From Lolium rigidum (taxonomy: Eukaryota; Streptophyta; Magnoliopsida; Poales; Poaceae): 64,000 nt of DNA. The stretch's first letter is position 1. The number at the start of each line of letters is the position of its first letter. The notes under the pieces were generated by a model. That model searched no databases and was not told where the DNA came from. It was given only the letters and a program-made list of their open reading frames with translations. The stretch is from contig NC_061513.1 of assembly GCF_022539505.1 (NCBI RefSeq), positions 348,855,696 through 348,919,695 on the forward strand. Reading direction: 5' to 3'. The position numbers and the translations under genes are program-made. Positions 1-11,305 of this stretch are shown here, in pieces.

Positions 1-829
1 TGCTCTCCGTTACTAGTAGAGGCTCTGGCCAAGTTGATACTTGTAACTCCAAGAGGGAGTATTTATGCTCGATAGTGGGTTCATGTCTCCATTGAATCTG
101 GGGGAGTGATAGCAACCCCTAAGGTGGTGGATGTGCTGTTGCCACTAGGGATAAAACATCAATGCTTTGTCTAAGGATATTTGTATTGTTTACATTACGC
201 GCAGTACTTAATGCAATTGTCTGTTGTTTGCAACTTAATACTTGGAGGGATGCGAATGCTAACCCGAAGGTGGACTTTTTAGGCATAGATGCATGCTGGA
301 TAGCGGTCTATGTTCTTTGTCGTAATGCCCTAAGTAAATCTCATAGTAGTCATCATGATATGTATGTGCATTGTTATGCCCTCTCTATTTGTCAATTGCC
401 CAACTGTAATTTGTTCACCCAACATGCTATTTATCTTATTGCAGAGACACCACTAGTGAACTGTGGACCCCGGTCCATTCTTTTACATCTGAAATACAAC
501 CTACTGCAATCACTGTTCTCTGTTGTTCTTTGCAAACAAACATCATTCTCCACACCATACATTTAATCCTTTGTTTACAGCAAGCCGGTGAGATTGACAA
601 CCTCACTGTTAAGTTCGGGCAAAGTATTTTGACTGTGTTGTGCAGGTTTCACGTTGGCGCCGGAATCCCTGGTGTTGCGCCGCACTACACTCCTTCACCA
701 ACAACCTTCACGTGGCCTTCATCTCCTACTGGTTCGATAACCTTGGTTTCTTACTGAGGGAAAACTTGCTGCTGTGCTCATCACACCTTCCTCTTGGGGT
801 TCCCAACGGACATGTGCTTTACCGTCACA
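1..829 (+). mobile_element. 5' LTR (partial) of Athila-lineage gypsy element 1
   Basis: This is the distal part of a long terminal repeat whose start lies before the window. It matches the 3' LTR at 15213-16806 from the 'ctctccgttactagtagagg' segment to the end, including the diagnostic 'ggaccccggtcca' and 'ccttggtttctt' blocks. It ends at ACCGTCACA, followed at once by the spacer and primer-binding site. The open reading frames inside it are LTR sequence read by chance and are not genes. The family resembles the WHAM/Sabrina-type elements of Pooideae, but the exact family name is not asserted. Confidence 0.88.
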
Positions 830-842
830 AGCAACTCTTTTC

Positions 843-860
843 TGGTGCCGTTGCCGGGGA
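843..860 (+). other. Primer-binding site (tRNA-Asp type) of element 1
   Basis: TGGTGCCGTTGCCGGGGA lies 13 bases downstream of the LTR end. It is complementary, with one mismatch (TGGT for TGGC), to the 3' end of plant tRNA-Asp, the primer used by Athila-lineage elements. It would prime minus-strand DNA synthesis on the element RNA. Confidence 0.8.
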
Positions 861-1039
861 GATCAAGACACGCTGCAAGGGGAGTCTCTCACACCCAATC
901 TCTTTACTTTGTTTATTGTCTTGCTTTATTTTATTTTCTGTCTTGTTTGCTTTCTTTATATCAAAAACGCAAAAAAATTAGTTACTTGCATTTACTTTAT
1001 TTAATTCGGTTTGCTTTACTTATTTTTAGTACTGTTAAA

Positions 1040-2558
1040 ATGAATACTCCTGAGAACACTAAGTTGTGTGATTTCACTAGCACAAATAATAATGATTTCA
1101 TATGCACTCCTATTGCTCCACCTGCCACTACAGCAGAATTTTATGAAATTAAACCTGCTTTACTAAATCTTGTTATGAGAGAGCAATTTTCTGGTGTTAG
1201 TACTGATGATGCTGCTGCCCATCTTAATAATTTTGTTGAACTTTGTGAAATGCAAAAGTATAAGGATGTAGATGGGGATATTATAAAACTGAAATTCTTT
1301 CCTTTCTCCTTAAGAGGAAGAGCTCAAAATTGGTTGCTATCTTTGCCTAAGAATAGTATTGATTCATGGACTAAATGTAAAGATGCTTTCATTGGAAGAT
1401 ATTATCCTCCTACTAAAATTATATCTTTGAGAAGTAGCATTATGAATTTTAAGCAATTGGATAATGAACATTTTGCCCAAGCATGGGAAAGAATGAAATC
1501 TTTGGTAAAGAATTGCCCCACCCATGGACTAACTACTTGGATGATCATCCAAACCTTTTATGTAGGATTAAATTTTTCTTCAAGGAACCTATTGGATTCA
1601 GCTGCTGGAGGTACTTTTATGTCCATCACTCTGGGTGCTGCAACAAAGCTTCTTGATGATATGATGATCAACTACTCTGAATGGCACACCGAAAGGACTC
1701 CTCAAGGTAAGAAGGTAAATTCTGTTGAAGAAACCTCTTCCTTGAGTGATAAGATTGATGTTATTATGTCTATGCTTGTTAATGGTAGATCTCATGTTGA
1801 TCCTAATAATGTTCCTTTAGCTTCATTGGTTGCTCAAGAAGAGCATGTTGATGTGAACTTCATTAAAAGTAATAATTTCAACAACAATGCTTATAGGAAT
1901 AATTTTTGGTAACAACAACTATAGGCCATATCCTTCTAATAATGGTAATTCTTATGGTAATTCTTACAACAATAGTAGGAGTGTAACCTCTGGTCTTGAA
2001 GTCATGCTTAAATAATTTATTAGTACACAAACTGCTTTTAATAAATCTGTTGAAGAAAAGCTTGGTAAAATTGATGTTCTTGCTTCTAAGGTTGATAGTC
2101 TTGCTGCTGATGTTGATCTTTTAAAATTGAAAGTTATTCCTAATGAAACTAAAGATATTAAGTCATTTGCTACAGCAAACGCTATACAAGTTCTAATTAA
2201 TGACAATATTAGAATGATGGCTGAATTGCATGCTAGGTGGGAAAGAGAAGAAAAACTTGCTAAAGAGAATAATGTAGCTAAAGTCTGGACTATAACCACT
2301 ACTAGTAATGTTGATGCTTCACATGTTGCTAAACCTCCTACTATCAATGGTAAAATAATTGGTGTTGGCAATGTTTCTACTCCTAATACAAAGCATGTAA
2401 ACTGCCTGAAACTGCTAAAACTGTTTGTGATAAAAGTGCTAAAAAATTTCAGAATATTGAGGACAATGATCCCATTGCTTTAGATCATAATGGTTTTGAT
2501 TTTGATAATTGTCATATCTCTGAAGTTATTAAGTTCTTGCAAAAACTTGCTAGAAGTC
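1040..2558 (+). pseudogene. gag-protease gene of element 1, 5' part (interrupted by element 2)
   Basis: The gene encodes the Gag nucleocapsid precursor of an Athila-lineage Ty3/gypsy element. The likely start is the ATG at 1040 (MNTPENTK). A longer frame opens upstream at 794, but it lies in the LTR and leader. A retrotransposon gag domain covers about residues 60-170 (FPFSLRGRAQNWLLSLP). An Asn-rich region and a coiled-coil-like stretch (VEEKLGKIDVL) follow. The frame breaks three times: a one-base gain near 1905, a stop (GAA to TAA) near 2012, and a one-base loss near 2396. At 2558 the gene is cut by element 2 and resumes at 10734, so the two parts form one gene of about 2.1 kb. Known for the lineage: Gag assembles cytoplasmic virus-like particles. 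The copy as written cannot make full-length protein. Confidence 0.88.
2554..2558. repeat. Target-site duplication AAGTC, left copy (element 2)
   Basis: AAGTC directly precedes the TGATGGCGTG end of element 2 and recurs right after its other end at 10729-10733. Removing element 2 and one copy restores a continuous gag-protease coding sequence (LARSPNASAIN), which shows that the insertion entered element 1. Confidence 0.95.
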
Positions 2559-4155
2559 TGATGGCGTGTATTTCACACGTTCGTTGGGCAACCCCAAGAG
2601 GAAGGTATGATGAGCACAGCAGCAAGTTTTCCCTCAGAAAGAAACCAAGGTTTATCGAACCAGGAGGAGCCAAGAAGCACGTTGAAGGTTGATGGCGGCG
2701 GGATGTAGTGCGGCGCAACACCGGAGATTCCGGCGCCAACGTGGAACCTGCACAACACAACCAAAGTACTTTGCCCCAACGAAACAGTGAGGTTGTCAAT
2801 CTCACCGGCTTGCTGTAACAAAGGATTAACCGTATTGTGTGGAAGATGATTGTTTGCAGAGAAAACAGTAAAAACAAGTATTGCGAGTAGATTGTATTTC
2901 AGTAAAGAGAATTGGACCGGGGTCCACAGTTCACTAGAGGTGTCTCTCCCATAAGACGAACAGCATGTTGGGTGAACAAATTACGGTTGGGCAATTGACA
3001 AATAAAGAGAGCATGACAATGCACATACATATCATGATGAGTATAGTGAGATTTAATTGGGCATTACGACAAAGTACATAGACCGCCATCCAACTGCATC
3101 TATGCCTAAAAAGTCCACCTTCGAGGTTATCATCCGAACCCCCTCCGGTATTAAGTTGCAAGCAACGGACAATTGCATTAAGTATGGTGCGTAATGTAAT
3201 CAACAACTACATCCTTAGACATAGCATCAATGTTTTATCCCTAGTGGCAACAGACACAACACAACCTTAGAACTTTACGTCACACTGTCCCATGTGTCAA
3301 TGCAGGCATGAACCCACTATCGAGCATAAGTACTCCCTCTTGGAGTTAAAAGTAAAAACTTGGCCAGAGCCTCTACTAGAAACGGAGAGCATGCAAGATC
3401 ATAAACAACACATAAGCATAACTTTGATAATCAACATAACAAGTATTCTCTATTCATCGGATCCCAACAAACGCAACATATAGAATTACATATAGATGAT
3501 CTTGATCATGATAGGCAGCTCACAAGATCCGACAATGATAGCACAATGGGGAGAAGACAACCATCTAGCTACTCGCTATGGACCCATAGTCCAGGGGTAG
3601 ACTACTCACTCATCACTCCGGAGGCGACCATGGCGGTGTAGAGTCCTCCGGGAGATGATTCCCCTCTCCGGCAGGGGTGCGGAGGCGATCTCCGGGATCC
3701 CCCGAGATGGGATCGGCGGCGGCGGCGTCTCGATAGTGTTTTCCGTATCGTGGCTCTCGGTATCGGAAGTTTCGTCACGGAGGCTTTAAGTAGGCGGAAG
3801 GGCAAGTCGAGAGGGAGCACGGGGGCCCCAGATGACGGGCGGCGCGGCCAAGGGGGCCGCGCTGCCCTAGGGTTTGGCTCCCCGTGGCCCCACTTCGTTT
3901 CGTCTTCGGACTTCGGAAGCTTCGTGAGAAAATAGGCCCCCGGGCTTTTATTTCGTCCAATTCCGAGAATATTTCTTTACTAGGATTACTGAAACCAAAA
4001 ACAGCAGAAAACAGCAACTGGCACTTCGGCATCTTGTTAATAGGTTAGTTCCAGAAAATGCACGAATATGACATAAAGTGTGCATAAAACATGTAGATAA
4101 CATCAATAATGTGGCATGGAACACAAGAAATTATCGATATGTTGGAGACGTATCA
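2559..4155 (-). mobile_element. 3' LTR of element 2
   Basis: In element orientation the repeat starts TGATACGTCTCCAACG (window position 4155) and ends CACGCCATCA (window position 2559). It pairs with 9131-10728. The frames seen here on both strands are LTR shadows. A Gly/Arg/Pro-rich stretch near 3600-3950 is the GC-rich promoter-proximal part of the LTR, with a TATA-like CTACTTAAAGCC read on the minus strand near 3785. Confidence 0.93.
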
Positions 4156-6759
4156 GCATCCCCAAGCTTAGTTCCGCTCGTCCCGAGCAGGTAAAACGAT
4201 AACAAAGATAATTTCCGGAGTGACATGCCATCATAAACTTGATCATACTATTTGTAAAGCATATGTAGAGAATGCAGCGATCAAAACAATGTGTATGACA
4301 TGAGTAAACAAGTGAATCATAAAGCAAAGACTTTTCATGAATAGCACTTCAAGACAAGCATCAATAAGTCTTGCATAAGAGTTAACTCATAAAGCAATAA
4401 TTCAAAGTAAAGGTATTGAAGCAACACAAAAGAAGATTAAGTTTCAGCGGTTGCTTTCAACTTGTAACATGTATATCTCATGGATATTGTCAACATAGAG
4501 TAATATAATAAGTGCAATAAGCAAGTATGTAGGAATCAATGCACAGTTCACACAAGTGTTTGCTTCTTGAGATGGAGAGAAATAGGTGAACTGACTCAAC
4601 AATGAAAGTAAAAGAATGGTCCTCATAGAGGAAAAGCATCGATTGCTATATTTGTGCTAGAGCTTTGATTTTGAAAACATGAAACAATTTTGTCAACGGT
4701 AGTAATAAAGCATATGCATCATGTAAATTATATCTTATAAGTTGCAAGCCTCATGCATAGTGTACCAATAGTGCCCGCACCTTGTCCTAATTAGCTTGGA
4801 CTACCTGGATTATCACCGCAATACATATGCTTTAACCAAGTTTCACAAAGGGGTACCTCTATGCCGCCTGTACACAGGTCTAAGGAGAAAGCTCGCATTT
4901 GGATTTCTCGCTTTTGATTATTCTCAACTTAGACATCCATACCGGGACAACATAGACAACAGATAATGGACTGCTCTTTTAATGCTTTAAGCATTTGACA
5001 ACAATTAATTCTTTTCTCATTAGAGATTTGAGGATGTTTGTCCAAAACTGAAACTTCCACCATGAATCATGGCTTTAGTTAGCGGCCCAATGTTCTTCTC
5101 TCACAATATGCATGCTCAAACCATTCAACTCGGTGTAGATCGCCCTTACTTCGGACAAGACGAACATGCATAGCAACTCACATGAAATTCAACAATGAGT
5201 TGATGGCGTTCCCCAGGTAAACATGGTTATCGCACAACAAGCAACTTAATAAGAGATAAAGTGCATAATTACATATTCAATACCACAATAGTTTTTAAGC
5301 TATTTGTCCCATGAGCTATATATTGCAAAGGTGAATGATGGAATTTTAAAGGTAGCACTCAAGCAATTTACTTTGGAATGGCGGGAAAATACCATGTAGT
5401 ATAGGTAGGTATGGTGGACACAAATGGCATAGTAGTTGGCTCAAGTATTTTGGATGCATGAGAAGTATTCCCTCTCGATACAAGGTTTAGGCTAGCAAGG
5501 CTTATTTGAAACAAACACAAGGATGAACGGTACAACAAAACTCACATAAAAGACATATTGTAAACATTATAAGACTCTACACCGTCTTCCTTGTTGTTCA
5601 AACTCAATACTAGAAATTATCTAGACCTTAGAGAAACCAAATATGCAAACCAAATTTTAGCATGCTCTATGTATTTCTTCATTAATGGGTGCAAAGCATA
5701 TGATGCAAGAGCTTAAACATGAGCACAACAATTGCCAAGTATCACATTACCCAAGACATTTATAGCAATTACTACATGTATCATTTTCCAATTCCAACCA
5801 TATAACAATTTAACGAAGGAGAAACTTCGCCATGAATACTATGAGTAGAAACCAAGGACATATTTGTCCATATGCTACAGCGGAGCGTGTATCTCTCCCA
5901 TAAAGTGAATGTTAGGATCCATTTTATTCAAACAAAACAAAAACAAAAACAAACCGACGCTCCAAGAAAAAGCACATAAGATGTGGCCGAATAAAAATAT
6001 AGTTTCGGGGAGGAACCCGATAATTTGTTGATGAAGAAGGGGATGCCTTGGGCATCCCCAAGCTTAGACGCTTGAGTCTTCTTGATATATGCAGGGGTGA
6101 ACCACCGGGTGCATCCCCAAGCTTAGAGCTTTCACTCTCCTTGATCATGTTGCATCATACTCCTCTCTTGATCCTTGAAAACTTCCTCCACACCAAACTC
6201 GAAACAACTCATTAGAGGGTTAGTGCACAATATAAATTGAAATATTCAGAGGTGACACAATCATTCTTAACACTTCTGGACATTGCATAATGCTACTGGA
6301 CATTAGTGGATCAAAGAAATTCATCCAACATAGCGAAAGAGGCAATGCGAAATAAAAGGCAGAATCTGTCAAAACAGAACAGTTCGTATTGACGAATTTT
6401 AAAATGGCACCAGACTTGCTCAAATGAAAATGCTCAAATTGAATGAAAGTTGCGTACATATCTGAGGATCATGCACGTAAATTGGCATAATTTTCTGAGC
6501 TTCCTGCAGGGCAGTGGGCTCAGATTCGTGACAGCAAAGAAATCTGGAACTGCGCAGTAATCCAAATCTAGTACTTACTTTTCTATCAACGGCTTAACTT
6601 GGCACAACAAAACTCAAAACTAAGATAAGGAGAGGTTGCTACAGTAGTAAACAACTTCCAAGACACAAAATAAAAACAAAGTACTGTAGGTAAAAACATG
6701 GGTTGTCTCCCATAAGCGCTTTTCTTTAACGCCTTTCAGCTAGGCGCAGAAAGTGTGTA
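4156..6759 (-). mobile_element. 3' noncoding internal region of element 2
   Basis: About 2.6 kb lies between the gag-protease stop and the 3' LTR and holds no credible coding sequence. Where other gypsy elements carry reverse transcriptase and integrase, this one has AT-rich noncoding DNA that is recognisably conserved in element 1 (11306-13530) and element 3 (45644-47464). Landmarks are a structured block at 6695-6750, a GGGGATGCC...GGGCATCCCC hairpin at 6040-6060, two 'catccccaagctta' polypurine-like motifs near 6054 and 6112, and the terminal polypurine tract next to the LTR at 4156-4170. Confidence 0.85.
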
Positions 6760-8876
6760 TCAAGTAACATCGAGAGATGAAGCATCAACATCATAATTTG
6801 TTCTAATAATAGAATCATAAGGTACCTTTATTCTCTTTCTAGGGAAGTGTTCCATACCTTTCTTGAGAGGAAATTGATATTTTATATTACCTTCCCTCAT
6901 ATCAATAATAGCACCAACAGTTCGAAGAAAAGGTCTTCCCAATATAATTGAACAAGATGCATTGCATTCAATATCCAAGACAACAAAATCAACGGGAACA
7001 AGATTATTGTTAACGGTAATGCGAACATTATCAACTTTACCCAAAGGTTTCTTTGTAGAATGATCAGCAAGATTAACATCCAAATAACAATTTTTCAGCG
7101 GTGGCAAGTCAAGCATATCATAGACTTTTTTAGGCATAACAGAAATACTTGCACCAAGATCACATAAAGCATTACAATCAAAATCTTTGACTCTCATCTT
7201 AATGATGGGCTCCCAACCATCTTCTAGCTTTTTAGGAATAGAGGCTTCGCGCTCTAGTTTCTCTTCTCTAGCTTTTATGAGAGCATTTGTAATATGATGC
7301 GTGAAAGCCAAATTTATAGCACTAGCATTAGGACTTTTAGCAAGTTTTTGCAAGAACTTTATAACTTCAGAGATGTGGCAATCATCAAAATTCAAACCAT
7401 TATAATCTAAAGCAATGGGATCATCATCCCCAATGTTGGAAAAAATTTCAGCAGCTTTATCACAGGCAGTTTCAGCAGTTTTAGCAGTTTCGGGCAGTTT
7501 TTCGCGCTTTGCATTAGAAGTGGAAACATCGCTAACACCAATTCTTTTATTAGTATGAGTAGGAGGTGCAGCAACATGTGTAGCATTAGCATTACTAGTG
7601 GTGGTAATAGTCCAAACTTTAGCTATATTCTTCTCTTTAGCTAGTTTTTCATTTTCTTCTCTATCCCACCTAGCACGCAGTTCAGCCATTAATCTTATAT
7701 TCTCATTAATTCTAACTTGGATGGCATTTGCTGTAGTAACAATTTTATTTTCAATATCCCTATTAGGCATAACTTTCGATTTCAAAAGATCAACATCGGA
7801 GGCAAGACTATCAACTCTAGAAACAAGAATATCAATTTTATTGAGCTTTTCCTCAACAGATTTGTTAAAGGCAGTTTGTGTACTAATAAATTCTTTAAGC
7901 ATGGCCTCAAGTCCAGGGGGTGTATTCCTATTATTGTTGTAAGAATTCCCATAAGAATTAGCATAACCGTTACCATTATTATAAGGATATGGCCTATAGT
8001 TGTTACTAGAATTGTTCCGGTAAGCATTGTTGTTGAAATTATTATTTTTAATGAAGTTTACATCAACATGTTCTTCTTGTGCAACCAATGAAGCTAACGG
8101 AACATTATTAGGATCAACATTAGTCCTATCATTCGCAAGCATAGACATAATAGCATCAACCTTATCATTCAAGGAAGAGGATTCTTCAACAGAATTTACC
8201 TTCTTACCTTGTGGAGCTCTTTCCGTGTGCCATTCAGAGTAGTTGATCATCATATTATCAAGAAGCTTTGTTGCTTCACCAAGAGTGATGGACATAAAGG
8301 TACCTCCAGCAGCTGAATCCAATAAATTCCGTGAAGAAAAATTTAGTCCTGCATAGAAGGTTTGGATGATCATCCAAGTAGTCAGTCCATGGGTTGGGCA
8401 ATTTTTAACCAGAGATTTCATTCTTTCCCAAGCTTGAGCAACATGTTCAGTATCTAATTGTTTAAAATTCATTATGCTACTCCTCAAAGATATAATTTTA
8501 GCAGGGGGATAATATCTACCAATAAAAGCATCCTTGCATTTAGTCCATGAATCAATACTATTCTTAGGCAGAGATAGCAGCCAATCTTTAGCTCTTCCTC
8601 TTAATGAGAAAGGGAACAATTTTAGTTTAATAATATCACCATCTACATCTTTATATTTTTGCATTTCGCATAGTTCAACAAAATTATTAAGATGGGCAGC
8701 GAGCATCATCAGAACTAATTCCGGAAAATTGATTGTTCATGACAAGATTCGAGTAAAGCAGGTTTAATTTCAAAGAATTCTGCTGTAGTAGCAGGTGGAG
8801 CAATAGGTGTGCATAAGAAATCATTATTATTTGTGGTTGTGAAGTCACACAACTTAGTATTTTCAGGGGTAGCCAT
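6760..8876 (-). pseudogene. gag-protease gene of element 2
   Basis: Read on the minus strand from the ATG at 8876-8874 (MATPENTK) to the stop at 6760. The last 649 codons (from 8709) are uninterrupted. They hold the gag domain (FPFSLRGRAKDWLLSLP), an Asn-rich linker (YRNNSSNNYRPYPYNN), a coiled coil (VEEKLNKIDILVSRVDSL) and a retropepsin-like aspartic protease. The protease has its catalytic DLGAS at about residue 517 of that frame (near 7160) and the C-terminal ILGRPFL motif about 70 residues later. The first about 55 codons are shifted by two one-base gains, both CAG/TAG to CGAG changes, at 8700-8703 and 8750-8753. No polymerase follows. The frame is otherwise nearly intact, so it may be functional if those two changes are sequence errors. 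Confidence 0.9.
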
Positions 8877-9100
8877 TTTAGCAATAGTAAATAAAGCAAA
8901 CTAGATAAAGTAAATGCAAGTAAACTAAATTTTTTGTGTTTTCGATATAGCAAACAAGATAGCAAATAAAGTAAAACTAGCAACTAATTTTTTTGTATTT
9001 TGATTTAGTGCAACAAACAAAGTAGTAAATAAAATAAAGCAAGACAAAAACAAAGTAAAGAGATTGAGAAGTGGAGACTCCCCTTGCAGGCGTGTCTTGA

Positions 9101-9119
9101 TCTCCCGACAACGGCGCCA
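9101..9119 (-). other. Primer-binding site (tRNA-Asp) of element 2
   Basis: On the minus strand this reads TGGCGCCGTTGTCGGGAGA, matching the complement of the tRNA-Asp 3' end, 11 bases inside the 5' LTR boundary at 9131. It confirms element orientation and the Athila-lineage assignment. Confidence 0.88.
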
Positions 9120-9130
9120 GAAAATATGCT

Positions 9131-10728
9131 TGATGGCGTGTATTTCACACGTTCGTTGGGCAACCCCAAGAGGAAGGTATGATGAGCACAGCAGAAAGTT
9201 TTCCTCGGAAAGAAACCAAGGTTTATCGAACCGAGGAGGAGCCAAGAAGCACGTCGAAGGTTGATGGCGGCGGGATGTAGTGCGGCGCAACACCGAGAGA
9301 TTCCGGCGCCAACGTGGAACCTGCACAACACAACCAAAGTACTTTGCCCCAACGAAACAAGTGAGGTTGTCAATCTCACCGGCTTGCTGTAACAAAGGAT
9401 TAACCGTATTGTGTGGAAGATGATTGTTTGCAGAGAAAACAGTAAAAACAAGTATTGCAGTAGATTGTATTTCGAGTAAAGAGAATTGGACCGGGGTCCA
9501 CAGTTCACTAGAGGTGTCTCTCCCATAAGACGAACAGCATGTTGGGTGAACAAATTACAGTTGGGCAATTGACAAATAAAGAGAGCATGACAATGCACAT
9601 ACATATCATGATGAGTATAGTGAGATTTAATTGGGCATTACGACAAAGTACATAGACCGCCATCCAACCGCATCTATGCCTAAAAAGTCCACCTTCGAGG
9701 TTATCATCCGAACCCCCTCCGGTATTAAGTTGCAAAGCAACGAGACAATTGCATTAAGTATGGTGCGTAATGTAATCAACAACTACATCCTTAGACATAG
9801 CATCAATGTTTTATCCCTAGTGGCAACGAGCACATCACAACCTTAGAACTTTTCGTCACTATCCCGTGTGTCAATGCGGGCATGAACCCACTATCGAGCA
9901 TAAGTACTCCCTCTTGGAGTTAAAAGTAAAAACTTGGCCAGAGCCTCTACTAGAAACGGAGAGCATGCAAGATCATAAACAACACATAAGCATAACTTTG
10001 ATAATCAACATAACAAGTATTCTCTATTCATCGGATCCCAACAAACGCAACATATAGAATTACATATAGATGATCTTGATCATGATAGGAAGCTCACAAG
10101 ATCCGACAATGATAGCACAATGGGGAGAAGACAACCATCTAGCTACCGCTATGGACCCATAGTCCAGGGGTAGACTACTCACTCATCACTCCGGAGGCGA
10201 CCATGGCGGTGTAGAGTCCTCCGGGAGATGATTCCCCTCTCCGGCAGGGTGCCGGAGGCGATCTCCAGGATCCCCGAGATGGGATCGGCGGCGACGGCGT
10301 CTCAGTAATGTTTTCCGTATCGTGGCTCTCGATACTGGAAGTTTCGTCACGGAGGCTTTAAGTAGGCGGAAGGGCAAGTCGAGAGGGGGCACAGGGGCCC
10401 CAGATGACAGGGCGGCGCGGCCAAGGGGGGCCGCGCCGCCCTAGGGTTTGGCTCCCCGTGGCCCCACTTCGTTTCGTCTTCGGACTTCGGAAGCTTCGTG
10501 AGAAAATAGGCCCCTGGGCTTTTATTTCGTCCAATTCCGAGAATATTTCTTTACTAGGATTTCGAAACCAAAAACAGCAGAAAACAAGAATCGGCACTTC
10601 GGCATCTTGTTAATAGGTTAGTTCCAGAAAATGCACGAATATGACATAAAGTGTGCATAAAACATGTAGATAACATCAATAATGTGGCATGGAACACAAG
10701 AAATTATCGATACGTTGGAGACGTATCA
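9131..10728 (-). mobile_element. 5' LTR of element 2
   Basis: The 1598-bp repeat runs from CACGCCATCA (at 9131) to TGATACGTCTCCAACG (at 10728) in element sense. It pairs with 2559-4155 almost base for base. The exact ends are fixed by the AAGTC duplication outside and the primer site inside. Confidence 0.93.
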
Positions 10729-10733
10729 AAGTC
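10729..10733. repeat. Target-site duplication AAGTC, right copy (element 2)
   Basis: This is the second copy of the 5-bp duplication made when element 2 integrated. It is immediately followed by the resumed gag-protease frame of element 1. Confidence 0.95.
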
Positions 10734-11305
10734 CTAATGCTAGTGCTATAAACTTGGTCTTTACAAAACATATTACAAGTGCTCTCATTAAAGCTAGAGA
10801 AGAGAAATTAAAACTTGAAACTTCTATTCCTAGGAAGTTGGAAGATGGTTGGGAGCCCATCATTAAAATGAAGGTCAATGATTTTGATTGTAATGTTTTA
10901 TGTGATCTTGGTGCAAGTATTTTTGTTATGCCTAAGAAACTCTATGATATGCTTGACTTGCCACCATTGAAATATTGTTATTTGGATGTTAATTTTGCTG
11001 ATAATTCTATAAAGAAACCTTTGGGGAGGATTGATAATGTTCACATTACGGTTAACAATAACCTTGTCCCCGTTGATTTTGTTGTCTTGGATATTGAATG
11101 TAATGCATCTTGTCCTATTATTTTGGGAAGACCCTTTCTTCGAACTGTTGGTGCTATTATTGATATGAAAGAAGGAAATATTAAATATCAATTCCCTCTT
11201 AAGAAAGGTATGGGACACTTCCCTAGAAAGATAATGAAGTTGCCTTTTGATTCTATTATTAGAACAAATTATGATGTTGATGCTTCTTCTCTTGATGTTA
11301 CTTGA
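10734..11305 (+). pseudogene. gag-protease gene of element 1, 3' part (protease)
   Basis: This continues the frame broken at 2558 and holds the whole aspartic protease. The catalytic motif is DLGASIFVMP (the Ser after Ile is replaced by Phe compared with elements 2 and 3), and ILGRPFLRTVGA is the second protease landmark. The frame is open from 10682 through the terminator at 11305 and ends SSLDVT, the same C-terminus as the other copies. It has no start of its own. The ATG-opened reading that begins at 10682 runs through element 2 LTR sequence and is artificial. Confidence 0.88.

Larger units (their letters stand above)
2559..10728 (-). mobile_element. Complete Athila-lineage gypsy element 2 nested in element 1
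   Basis: This is an 8.17 kb full-length element on the minus strand with two LTRs of about 1.6 kb (2559-4155 and 9131-10728), a tRNA-Asp primer site, one gag-protease gene and about 2.6 kb of 3' noncoding internal DNA. It is flanked by a perfect 5-bp duplication (AAGTC). There is no reverse transcriptase, RNase H or integrase sequence, so the element is non-autonomous. The two LTRs look nearly identical by eye, which points to a recent insertion. Many of their differences are one-base indels at CAG/CTG sites. Confidence 0.95.

Noticed and set aside
162..981. Overlapping frames of 75-134 codons
   Set aside because: They lie within the LTR of element 1 and recur wherever that LTR occurs (16145-16862, 42740-43258, 56762-57308), with stops and shifts that do not preserve protein.
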